Shown: piece by piece, positions 1 to 7,692 of the stretch
How the letters are laid out: every line of letters starts with the position of its first letter
How positions within the stretch are numbered: position 1 is the first letter of the stretch
From: Sva-07 sp963707515
Lineage (GTDB): Bacteria; Actinomycetota; Acidimicrobiia; Acidimicrobiales; Ilumatobacteraceae
Reading direction: 5' to 3'
Assembly: GCA_963707515.1 (NCBI GenBank)
Contig: CAVPQI010000001.1
Span: 1,488,001 to 1,552,000, forward strand
DNA: 64,000 nt
The notes under the pieces: model-generated
The model's database searches: none
What the model was told of the DNA's origin: nothing
Seen by the model: the letters and a program-made list of their open reading frames with translations, nothing else
Made by a program: the position numbers and the translations under genes

Positions 1-634
1 ACGGATGCCGTGCTTCTTGTACTTCTGCCCCTGCGACAGGCCCGTGGTGCCGGGCGGGACGATGAAGCTCGCCTGCCCCTGCGCCTTCAGCGCCGGATCG
101 ACGCTGGCCACCACCACGTGGACGTCGGCGATGCCGCCGTTGGTGATCCACGCCTTGGTGCCGTTGAGCATCCACTCGTCCTTGGCCTCGTCGTAGACGG
201 CGCGGGTGCGCAGGTCGACACGTCGGAGCCGGCGTCGGGCTCGCTGACGCAGAACGCGCCGAGCTGCACCTTGTCGGCGGTGCCGTAGCACTGCGGCACC
301 CACTCCATGACCTGCTCGGGCGTGCCGTTGCCGGCGATGCCGGCGGCGGCGAGCGCGGAGCCCATGAGCGCCATGCCGATGCCGGCGTCGCCCCAGAAGA
401 TCTCCTCGATCGCCACCGGCAGCGTGAGGCCGGTCGGATCGCTCATCGCGTTGAGCATGAAATCGACAGCCGTAGAGCCCGATCTGGGCGGCCTCTTGGA
501 CGATCGGCCACGGGAACTCCTCGCGCTCGTCCCACTCGTGGGCGGCCGGACGGATGACCGTACTCGGCGAAGTCGTGAACCCACTTCTGCAGCTGGATCT
601 GGTCTTCGTTGAGGTTCAAGGAGAAGTCGGCCAT
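1..634 (-). CDS. Acyl-CoA dehydrogenase, 5' part, frame-disrupted
   Basis: This is the N-terminal part of an FAD-dependent acyl-CoA dehydrogenase, which catalyses alpha,beta-desaturation of acyl-CoA in beta-oxidation. The gene runs off the left edge. The N-terminus MADFSLNLNEDQIQLQKWVH starts at an ATG at 634. The middle contains the family signature CVSEPDAGSDVS, and the last segment reads KAWITNGGIADVHVVVASVD, typical of the beta-domain. These pieces lie in different frames. Joining them needs an extra base removed near 559, another near 466, and one base added near 217. With those repairs the protein is continuous and conserved, so sequence error is more likely than decay. A palindrome lies just upstream of the start. 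The substrate chain length cannot be read from the sequence. Confidence 0.85.
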
Positions 635-642
635 GCATCCAA

Positions 643-658
643 GTTACCGGTCGGTAAC
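643..658. promoter_or_regulatory. Palindromic operator, probably for a TetR-type repressor
   Basis: GTTACCGGTCGGTAAC has two perfect 7-base arms (GTTACCG and CGGTAAC) around a 2-base centre. It begins 9 bases upstream of the acyl-CoA dehydrogenase start and lies 53 bases upstream of the divergent lipoprotein gene. Sites of this shape are commonly bound by TetR-family regulators of fatty-acid catabolism in actinobacteria. Assignment to a particular regulator is inference, because no regulator gene is present nearby. Confidence 0.55.
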
Positions 659-710
659 CGAGATTGTCCAACGTTCGCAACGGGTGGGCGCGTTGTTACG
701 GTGCCACCCG

Positions 711-2858
711 ATGCGTGGCAGACCGACCAGACTCCTGACGATCGGCATCGCGGCCGCCCTGTTCGCCGCAGGAGGTTGCTCCGGATCCGACGACGGCGAC
801 GCGGTCGGCTCGACCGCCGCTCCTGTCCCGTCACCGAGCGCGGTACCGCCGTCCACCGACCCACCGGCGACCGACTCGCCGGCGACCAGCGCCGCCCCAC
901 CGACCACCGAGTTGCCGCCGCTGACGGCCGCCGACCCGGCGCTCGTCGCCGAGATCCAGGCGACGATCGACGCCACCCCGGCCGGCTGCGATCCGCTCGA
1001 CACACGGCAGTGCGTGCTGCCGTTCCCCTCCGACGCCTCCACGACCGCCGACGCCTCGGCGCCGACCGGGCGGCGGGTGGCGTTCCCGAGCGACGGGCTG
1101 CCGGCGAATGCCGGCGGTGTCCACATCGACCCCACGGCCTGGAACCGCAACGACGGGTTCAGCGCCAACAGCCCGCTCCTCACCTTCGTCGCCGACCTCG
1201 ACCCGGCCGCCTCGGCGCTGCCGCCGTGGACTGACCTCGAGGCGTCGCTCGACGACGACGCCACCGTCGTCGTCGTCGACACGACGACCGGCGAACGGGT
1301 TCCGCTGTGGGCCGAGCCCGACAGCGACACCGACGACCCGCTCGGTCACCTGCTGGTGATCCACCCGGCGATCAGCCTGGCACCGGCAACCACCTACGCC
1401 GTCGCCCTGCGAGGCCTCGTCACGGCGGCAGGCACGCCGGTCCTCGCCACCCCGACGTTCACCGCCTACCGCGACCGGCTCGACACCGGCATCGTCACGA
1501 TCGAGGAGCGCCGCGACGACCTCGAGGCCGGGTTCGCCGCCCTCGCCGACGCCGGCATCGATCGCCAGGACCTGCAACTGGCGTGGACGTTCACGACGGC
1601 GAGCACCGAGAACGTGACCGCACCGATGCTGTCGATGCGCGACGAGGCCCTCACCGGCCTCGGCGAGTTCTCCCCCGAGTTCGAGATCACCGCCGTCACC
1701 GAGGCGCCCGAGCCCGGCATCGGCCGGTTCGTCGAAGGGACGTTCAGCGTGCCCAGCTTCCTCACCGGCGACGGATCACCCGGCAGCTCGCTGGTGCTCG
1801 GCGACGACGGGCTCCCCGAGGCCAACGGTGTGCTCCAGGCACCGTTCGCCTGCGTGATCGGCAACGCCGTGCTCGCCTCACCCGAGCCGGCGCACGCCGT
1901 GGTCTACGGCCACGGACTCCTCGGCTCGCACCTCGAGATCAAGGCCGGCAACGTCGTCGCGATGTCCAACGAGCACGCGGCGGTGTACTGCGCCACCAAG
2001 TGGGCGGGCTTCAGCGAGGACGACATCCCGACCGCCATCGCCGCCCTCGACGACCTGTCGACGTTCCCCGTGTTCGTCGACCGGATGCTCCAGGGCTTCG
2101 TCAACCAGGTCGTGCTCGGCCGCATGCTCCTCGCCGACAACGGACTGGCCTCCGAGCCGCCGTTCCAACGCGCCGACGGCGAGCCGATCTTCGACACCAG
2201 CGAGATCGTCTACGACGGCAACAGCCAGGGCGGGATCATGGGCATCGCGCTCGCCGCCATCTCTCCCGACATCGAGCGGGCGGTGCTCGGCGTGGTCGGC
2301 ATGAACTACTCGACGCTGCTCCCCCGCTCCGTCGACTTCGACACGTTCGAGACGATCTTCGTGCCCGCCTACCCGAGCGCGCTGGACCGCACCGTGGCAC
2401 TCGGCGTGATGCAGATGCTGTGGGACCGCGCCGAAGGCGCCGGGTACGTGCGCCACGTCGTCGACGACCCACTGCCCGGTTCGACGCCGACGGCCGTTCT
2501 CCTCCACGTCGCTCTCGGGGACTGGCAGGTGTCGGAGCTGACGGCGATGGTCGCCGCGCGCACGATGGGAATCCCGATCCACCGGCCGGTGACCGCCGAC
2601 GGTCGCAGCCGCGAGGTCGAACCGGGGTGGGCCGTCGAGACGGCGGAGTACGGCCAGGCGACCTCGGCGCTCATCGTGTGGGACTCGGGCTCCGACCCGA
2701 TCCCGGTCGAACAGGTGCCGCCGTCGACGAGCCGCGATCCGCACGCCGACCCACGCAACGACGCCGACGTCCGGCGCCAGAAGGCCGCCTTCCTCTTCGA
2801 CGGCGAACTGATCGACGTGTGCGCGGCCGCCGCCTGCACCGCCGACGTCCGCGACTGA
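711..2858 (+). CDS. Secreted lipoprotein with alpha/beta-hydrolase fold
   Basis: A predicted lipoprotein of about 715 residues. The ATG at 711 was chosen because it is followed directly by a signal peptide (MRGRPTRLLTIGIAAALFAA) and a lipobox ending in GGC, with the lipidated Cys at residue 23. A Ser/Pro/Thr-rich linker of about 45 residues follows. The C-terminal half contains VVYGHGLLGSH, which resembles an oxyanion-hole segment, and YDGNSQGG with a G-x-S-x-G nucleophile at about Ser505. This pattern fits extracellular lipases or esterases anchored to the membrane. The frame is open upstream to 609, but that extension has no signal-peptide logic. The substrate is unknown. The gene diverges from the acyl-CoA dehydrogenase. 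Confidence 0.75.
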   Translation: MRGRPTRLLTIGIAAALFAAGGCSGSDDGDAVGSTAAPVPSPSAVPPSTDPPATDSPATSAAPPTTELPPLTAADPALVAEIQATIDATPAGCDPLDTRQCVLPFPSDASTTADASAPTGRRVAFPSDGLPANAGGVHIDPTAWNRNDGFSANSPLLTFVADLDPAASALPPWTDLEASLDDDATVVVVDTTTGERVPLWAEPDSDTDDPLGHLLVIHPAISLAPATTYAVALRGLVTAAGTPVLATPTFTAYRDRLDTGIVTIEERRDDLEAGFAALADAGIDRQDLQLAWTFTTASTENVTAPMLSMRDEALTGLGEFSPEFEITAVTEAPEPGIGRFVEGTFSVPSFLTGDGSPGSSLVLGDDGLPEANGVLQAPFACVIGNAVLASPEPAHAVVYGHGLLGSHLEIKAGNVVAMSNEHAAVYCATKWAGFSEDDIPTAIAALDDLSTFPVFVDRMLQGFVNQVVLGRMLLADNGLASEPPFQRADGEPIFDTSEIVYDGNSQGGIMGIALAAISPDIERAVLGVVGMNYSTLLPRSVDFDTFETIFVPAYPSALDRTVALGVMQMLWDRAEGAGYVRHVVDDPLPGSTPTAVLLHVALGDWQVSELTAMVAARTMGIPIHRPVTADGRSREVEPGWAVETAEYGQATSALIVWDSGSDPIPVEQVPPSTSRDPHADPRNDADVRRQKAAFLFDGELIDVCAAAACTADVRD

Positions 2859-2889
2859 CGCCCGAGCCGCCCGCCCGCCGCCCTGCCCG

Positions 2890-3076
2890 GCGATGAGGGA
2901 GCGAACCGACAGGTAGGCCGTTCACTCATCGCGAGCCGAACGCAGCCCGGGGCGATGAGCGAGCGGACCGACAGGTGGGCCGTTCACTCATCGCGGGCCG
3001 AACGCAGCCCGGGGCGATGAGCGAGCGGACCGACAGGTGGGCCGTTCGCTCATCGCGGGCCGAACGCTGCGAGCCG
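2890..3076. repeat. Three tandem 62-bp units, each a hairpin
   Basis: The gap between the lipoprotein gene and the convergent acyltransferase gene is filled by three near-identical 62-bp units starting at about 2891, 2953 and 3015. Each unit begins GCGATGAGCGAGCGG and ends its stem with a near-complement (CCGTTCACTCATCGC), so each could fold into its own hairpin. The first copy is the most diverged and the last is truncated at its 3' end. The array may act as a bidirectional terminator. No coding signal is seen. Confidence 0.8.
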
Positions 3077-3092
3077 GGTCAGGCAGGCCGGG

Positions 3093-5192
3093 TCAGAGGG
3101 CGGCGAGGCGGAGCAGGTCGGGGGCGACGGTCTCGTAGATCAGGTTGGCGCCGGGCTTGTAGACGTGGACGCCGTCCCAGCGGTAGCCGAGGTCGGTGGC
3201 GATCGTCTCGTCGGCGCACCACGCGTCGGGGCCTTCGACGAACTGCACGGGCGACGTCGCTCCGGAGCCGTACGAGGCAGCGACCTGGCGCTGCAGTTCG
3301 TTGACGTGGGCGACGCGCTCGTCGTCGCCGCGTTCGGGCAGCGCCGGCACACCGGCACCCTCGACGTCCTGGGGACGCATGCACGGCACCTCGAGCAGCC
3401 CGACCGCGACCCCTTCGGCGAGCATCGCGTCGATGCCCGAACGGAGGTTGGCGGTGAACAGCTCGTCGGCGGCGGGTGTACCGAAGACGTACGTCGTGCC
3501 GTCGTCGCCGACGATGTCGAACACATCCCAGGCACCGATCACCACGAGGGCGACGTCGTTGCCCGCCGCTGCCTGCGCCCACTCCTGCTGCCAGCCGCCA
3601 CAGATCGACGAGAAGCTGTTGCGGAACGAGCGGCTGCTGCGCACGCTGCCGGAGTCGTAGACACTGCATCCGTCGACGGCACCGTTGACGACCCGCGGGA
3701 ACACACCGGTGATGCCATCGGGCAGGTTGACGGCGAGGGCGTTGGCCTGCGAGTCACCGACGATCGCCACGTTCGCCGTCGTCACCGGGACGACCGCTTC
3801 GGACACCAGCGGTGCCGTCCCGCCGGTGGCTGTCGGCGCCGTGCCCGCGGAGGCCGACGGTGCCTGCCCGGTGACGGCCGGCTGGTCTGCGATCACCGCA
3901 TCGACGTCGAAGGTCGCCTCGCCGCCGCCCTCGAAGCGGTTGAAGTCGTCGACGTTGACGTAGAACACGAACAGGGCGAGCGCCAGGAAGGCCCCGGCAC
4001 CGAGCGGCCAGTAGGTGGCCGTCGCCCGGTCCTTCCACCAGCGGCCGATGATGCCAGTGCGCACGGGCGTCTCGAGCCAGCGGTACGACGCCTCGGAGAC
4101 GACGACGGTGAGCACCATCGCCCACGCGAAGGCGGCGACCGAACCGTCGACGGCACCGACGATGACGAAGATCGGCCAGCTCCACAGGTACAACCCGTAA
4201 CTCCGCTTGCCGACCTCGACGAGCGGTGGCCAGCTCATCATCCGCCGGAAGCCGAGGGCGGCCGGGTGCACGGCGACCATCACCGCCACCAACGACAAGA
4301 CCGACACCAGCGGCAACAACCACTGGTACACGTACGGCTCGGTCAACACGGCGACCGCCGCCGCGCAGCCGAGCATCGCCACCGCCGCCGCGCCGATCGG
4401 GTCGAGCGCACGGCCGGCAGGCGCCTCACTGGCGCGCGGCGCTCGCCACGGGCGCCACAAGAAGGCCGCTCCGGCACCGAGCAGCAGACCGGCCGAGCGG
4501 GTGATCGTCGACAGGTAGAGGTAGTTGGTGCGATCGACGCCGTCGAAGGCGCCGGGCGGGCCACCGAGGGGCGTCGGCAGCCGTGACTGGAGCCACCACA
4601 TGTACATCCAGACGACGACGGCGGCACCGACGATGATCGACCCGACGACGTGGCGCGGCAGACGGATGCGCATCACGGCGACGAACAGCAGCGGCCAGAC
4701 GACGTACCACTGCTCCTCGACGGCGAGGCTCCACAGGTGGCGGAGCATCGACGGATCGCCGGAGAAGTACGGCACGTTGCCGAGGATCTGGCCCCAGTTG
4801 TTGACGTAGAAGACCGACCACACGACCTCGCGCCGGACCTGGGCGCGCTGCTCCGACGAGCCCCACAACGCCGTCCAGACGGCGACGAACACCAACACGG
4901 CGGCGAGGGCGGCGAACAGGCGTCGCGCCCGGCGGTGCCAGAAGTGCTTGAACGACACACCGTCGTTGCGCTCGTGCTCGTCGAGCAGCAACGAGGTGAT
5001 CAGGAATCCGGAGACGACGAAGAAGACCTCGACGCCGAAGAAGCCGCCGTGCATCCACGAGAAGCCGGCGTGATAGAGCAGCACGACGGCGACCGACAGC
5101 GCCCGCAAGCCGTCGAGTGCGGGCTGGTAGCCCATCGCCGGGAACTCGTGCAGCGGCACCGTGGACGGCGGCGACGAGCCGCGGCTCGACAC
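3093..5192 (-). CDS. Acyltransferase-3 membrane protein with C-terminal SGNH domain (OafA/YrhL type)
   Basis: A membrane O-acyltransferase of about 700 residues that would transfer acyl groups onto a cell-surface glycan. The N-terminal half is an acyltransferase-3 domain with LDGLRALSVAVVLLYHAG (conserved His), GVEVFFVVSGFLI, WSLAVEEQWYVVWPLL and about ten hydrophobic helices. After a linker, an SGNH hydrolase domain carries the nucleophile motif VAIVGDSQAN and the catalytic Asp/His in WDGVHVY near the C-terminus. The start is uncertain. A GTG at 5256 overlaps the cysS stop as GTGA and reads MTATLDTQSPEPASSES, but lies in another frame. One extra base between about 5135 and 5240 would join it to this frame. 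The in-frame GTG at 5192 is given here. Confidence 0.88.
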   Translation of the reverse strand: MSSRGSSPPSTVPLHEFPAMGYQPALDGLRALSVAVVLLYHAGFSWMHGGFFGVEVFFVVSGFLITSLLLDEHERNDGVSFKHFWHRRARRLFAALAAVLVFVAVWTALWGSSEQRAQVRREVVWSVFYVNNWGQILGNVPYFSGDPSMLRHLWSLAVEEQWYVVWPLLFVAVMRIRLPRHVVGSIIVGAAVVVWMYMWWLQSRLPTPLGGPPGAFDGVDRTNYLYLSTITRSAGLLLGAGAAFLWRPWRAPRASEAPAGRALDPIGAAAVAMLGCAAAVAVLTEPYVYQWLLPLVSVLSLVAVMVAVHPAALGFRRMMSWPPLVEVGKRSYGLYLWSWPIFVIVGAVDGSVAAFAWAMVLTVVVSEASYRWLETPVRTGIIGRWWKDRATATYWPLGAGAFLALALFVFYVNVDDFNRFEGGGEATFDVDAVIADQPAVTGQAPSASAGTAPTATGGTAPLVSEAVVPVTTANVAIVGDSQANALAVNLPDGITGVFPRVVNGAVDGCSVYDSGSVRSSRSFRNSFSSICGGWQQEWAQAAAGNDVALVVIGAWDVFDIVGDDGTTYVFGTPAADELFTANLRSGIDAMLAEGVAVGLLEVPCMRPQDVEGAGVPALPERGDDERVAHVNELQRQVAASYGSGATSPVQFVEGPDAWCADETIATDLGYRWDGVHVYKPGANLIYETVAPDLLRLAAL

Positions 5193-5252
5193 GCGCCGGC
5201 GGGGAGGACTCGGACGACGCTGGCTCCGGCGACTGGGTGTCGAGCGTGGCCG

Positions 5253-6620
5253 TCACCGTCGCAGCGACGTGCCGTCGCGCGTCGTCTCGACCGTCCAGCC
5301 TTCCGCCTGCAGCTCGGCGCGCAGCGCGTCGGCGGTGGCGAAGTCCTTCGCCGCCCGTGCCGCGTCGAGTTCGGTGGCGCGGCGTCGCGCGTCGGCGTCG
5401 ACGTCGGTCGTCGACCCGAGCGGCAGCCCGAACGTCGCCGCGATCTCCTGCGCCGCGGCGACGAGGGCCGGTGCCGACTCGTCACCGGCGTCGAGCGCCG
5501 CGTTGGCGTGACGGACGGTGTCGAACAGCAGGGCGGTCGCCCGCGGCGTGTCGAGGTCGTCGTCCATCGCCGTCCGGAACGCGTCGAGCACGTCGGGGGC
5601 CGGCACCGCGTCGGCGACCGCCGCGGTGCGGTTGGCGAAGGCGTCGAGACCGGCCAGCGACTTGACCGCCGCGTCGATGTTGTCCTGGGTGATCTTGACC
5701 GGGCTGCGGTAGTGCGACTGCAGCAACACCATCCGGTAGGCGCGCGGGTCGTAGTGCTCGATCAGGTCGAGCAGGTTCGACACGTTGCCGAGGCTCTTCG
5801 ACATCTTCTCGCCCTCGGCGTCGACGACGAAGCCGTTGTGCATCCAGTGGTTGGCGAAGCGCTTGCCGAGCGCCACCGCCTGGGCGCGCTCGTTCTCGTG
5901 GTGCGGGAAGCGCAGGTCCTGGCCGCCGCAGTGCAGATCGAACCCCTCGCCCAGCAGGTCGAGGCTCATCACCACGCACTCCGAATGCCATCCGGGACGT
6001 CCGGGACCCCACGGCGAGGGCCACTGCGGCTCGCTGTCGGTCGGGTCGTCGAACTCGAACTTCCACAGCGCGAAGTCGGCCGGATGGCGCTTGTTGCTCG
6101 CCCCGACGACCTCGCGGTCGCCGCCGCCGGAGCGCATGTCGTCGACCGACTGGTGGGCGAGCAGGCCGTAGTCATCGACCGACTCGACGGACATGTACAC
6201 ACCGTCGTCGGTGACGTAGGCGCAGCCGAGCTCGACCAGCTCGGCGATCATGGCGACCATCTCGTCGACGTAGTCGGTGGCGTGCGGCACGTCGGTCGGC
6301 CGCTCGACGTTGATGCCCTCCATCGCCTGGAACCAGATCGACTCGCACTTGGAGGTGATGTCGGTCCACGGGCGCGACTCGCGCACGGCACGCTCGACGA
6401 TCTTGTCCTCGATGTCGGTGATGTTCGACACGAGGCGCACGTCGAGGCCCGTCCAGGTGAGGTACCGGCGGAGGATGTCGTACACCAGCGTCGCCCTGCC
6501 GTGGCCGAGGTGCGGCGGCCCGTAGACGGTCGGCCCACACAGGTAGATGCTCACCTTCCCGGGCTCGCGCAGGGCGAGCTCACGCACCGAACGGGTGGCG
6601 GTGTCATACAGGTTGAGCAC
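5253..6620 (-). CDS. cysS: Cysteinyl-tRNA synthetase
   Basis: Charges tRNA-Cys with cysteine in the cytosol. It is a class I synthetase of about 455 residues, the usual length. The GTG at 6620 is chosen because the product then begins MLNLYDTATR, as in the family. The zinc ligand Cys28 lies in YLCGPTVYG, followed by the HIGH box HLGH (37-40). Further motifs are HSECVVMS, LHCGGQDLRFPHHENE and the KMSKS loop. The end overlaps a possible GTG start of the next gene by 4 bases. The alternative assignment as mycothiol ligase MshC is less likely: the C-terminal anticodon-binding region typical of CysS is present. Confidence 0.93.
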   Translation of the reverse strand: MLNLYDTATRSVRELALREPGKVSIYLCGPTVYGPPHLGHGRATLVYDILRRYLTWTGLDVRLVSNITDIEDKIVERAVRESRPWTDITSKCESIWFQAMEGINVERPTDVPHATDYVDEMVAMIAELVELGCAYVTDDGVYMSVESVDDYGLLAHQSVDDMRSGGGDREVVGASNKRHPADFALWKFEFDDPTDSEPQWPSPWGPGRPGWHSECVVMSLDLLGEGFDLHCGGQDLRFPHHENERAQAVALGKRFANHWMHNGFVVDAEGEKMSKSLGNVSNLLDLIEHYDPRAYRMVLLQSHYRSPVKITQDNIDAAVKSLAGLDAFANRTAAVADAVPAPDVLDAFRTAMDDDLDTPRATALLFDTVRHANAALDAGDESAPALVAAAQEIAATFGLPLGSTTDVDADARRRATELDAARAAKDFATADALRAELQAEGWTVETTRDGTSLRR

Positions 6621-6669
6621 GGCCAACGAGTCTACGAGCGGCCCTCGGCCGCGGTCCGGCACCGTTTGG

Positions 6670-7596
6670 TCAGCCGCTGGTCACAACCGCCCGGGCGATG
6701 GCCGCCACGTGCTCGTCGTCGGTGCCGCAACAGCCGCCCACGACACGCAGATCGAGGGTCCCGTCGAGTGCCCGATGGAGCTGCGCCAGCTCGTCGATGT
6801 CGCCACGATCGAGCTCGGTCGCCGCGTCGAGCTCCTCGTGGCTGAGGGTCGAGGCGTTGGCGCGCACCCCCTTGATCCGATCGAGCCAGTCGGCGCCGCC
6901 CGCGAACTCGGCGGCGAAGTGCGTCGGGTGGGCGCAGTTGACCATGAAGTAGGCCGCCGCCGCGGCGGTCGCGTCGTCGACCTCCTGGATCGCCTCGCCG
7001 AGCGGCTGACCCGACGGCAGGCGCCCGTCGGTCTCGACGGTGAACGACGCCACGACCGGAAGGCCGACGGCCGTCGCGGCACGCACCACACCGGTCGCCT
7101 CGTCGGCGTAGTTCATCGTCAGCACGCTCAGCATGTCGGCACCGGCGTCGGCGAACGCCCGGGCCTGGACGCCGTGGTACTCGGCCGCCTCGTCGGGCGA
7201 CATGGTCGCTCCGACGACGTAGCCATCACCCCGCGGCCCGACGACGCCGTCGAGCACGGTGTCGACCTCGCCGCGCCCCGCGGCCAGCTCGCGGACGAAG
7301 TCGACCGACCGTCGGTTGACGTCGGCGACCGCGTCGGTGTCGTACCCGAGACGGGCACCCCAGTCGGGGTTGGCTCGCCACGTCGGCGTGCCGATGATGA
7401 ACCCGAGTCCGAGCTCGGCGGCGAGATCGAAGTAGGTCGCGTAGTACCGGGCGAGTGCGGCGCGACCGTCGACGTCGTCGAGCAGGGGGAAGGCAGCGAA
7501 GTCCGGCAGGTCGATGCCGTTGTGGAAGACGAGCGTCGTCTCCAGCCCGCCGTCGGTCAGGTACGGCCGAAGGGCCGTGAGCTGTGGCAGCACCAT
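6670..7596 (-). CDS. Homocysteine S-methyltransferase family protein
   Basis: About 308 residues. The family transfers a methyl group, usually from S-methylmethionine or S-adenosylmethionine, to homocysteine to give methionine. The sequence opens with LTDGGLETTLVFHNGIDLPDF, typical of this zinc enzyme. It contains the ligand Cys in VNCAHP and the paired ligands in VVGGCCGTDD (C289, C290). The start is the ATG at 7596; the frame is open far upstream, but only as an antisense shadow of valS. The gene diverges from valS (gap 96 bp) and is followed by cysS 49 bp downstream on the same strand, so the two may be co-transcribed. The methyl donor is not determined. Confidence 0.85.
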   Translation of the reverse strand: MVLPQLTALRPYLTDGGLETTLVFHNGIDLPDFAAFPLLDDVDGRAALARYYATYFDLAAELGLGFIIGTPTWRANPDWGARLGYDTDAVADVNRRSVDFVRELAAGRGEVDTVLDGVVGPRGDGYVVGATMSPDEAAEYHGVQARAFADAGADMLSVLTMNYADEATGVVRAATAVGLPVVASFTVETDGRLPSGQPLGEAIQEVDDATAAAAAYFMVNCAHPTHFAAEFAGGADWLDRIKGVRANASTLSHEELDAATELDRGDIDELAQLHRALDGTLDLRVVGGCCGTDDEHVAAIARAVVTSG

Positions 7597-7692
7597 CGCG
7601 CGATCGTGAGCTTCGACACCGATCCGGTCAAGGCCCCAACGGGCACTGTTCGCTGCAGGCCGGACAATCGATCCCGTTAGCCTTCGCCCCCT

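Noticed and set aside
2890..3076. CRISPR array
   Set aside because: The three 62-bp units are directly adjacent and nearly identical throughout, with no unique spacers and no cas genes.
2975..3304. Short plus-strand frame starting in the 62-bp repeat array
   Set aside because: It runs from the repeats into the antisense of the acyltransferase gene and is Arg-rich without motifs.
5253..6620. mshC (mycothiol ligase) instead of cysS
   Set aside because: The length and the C-terminal tRNA-binding helical region match CysS, and no other mycothiol gene is nearby.
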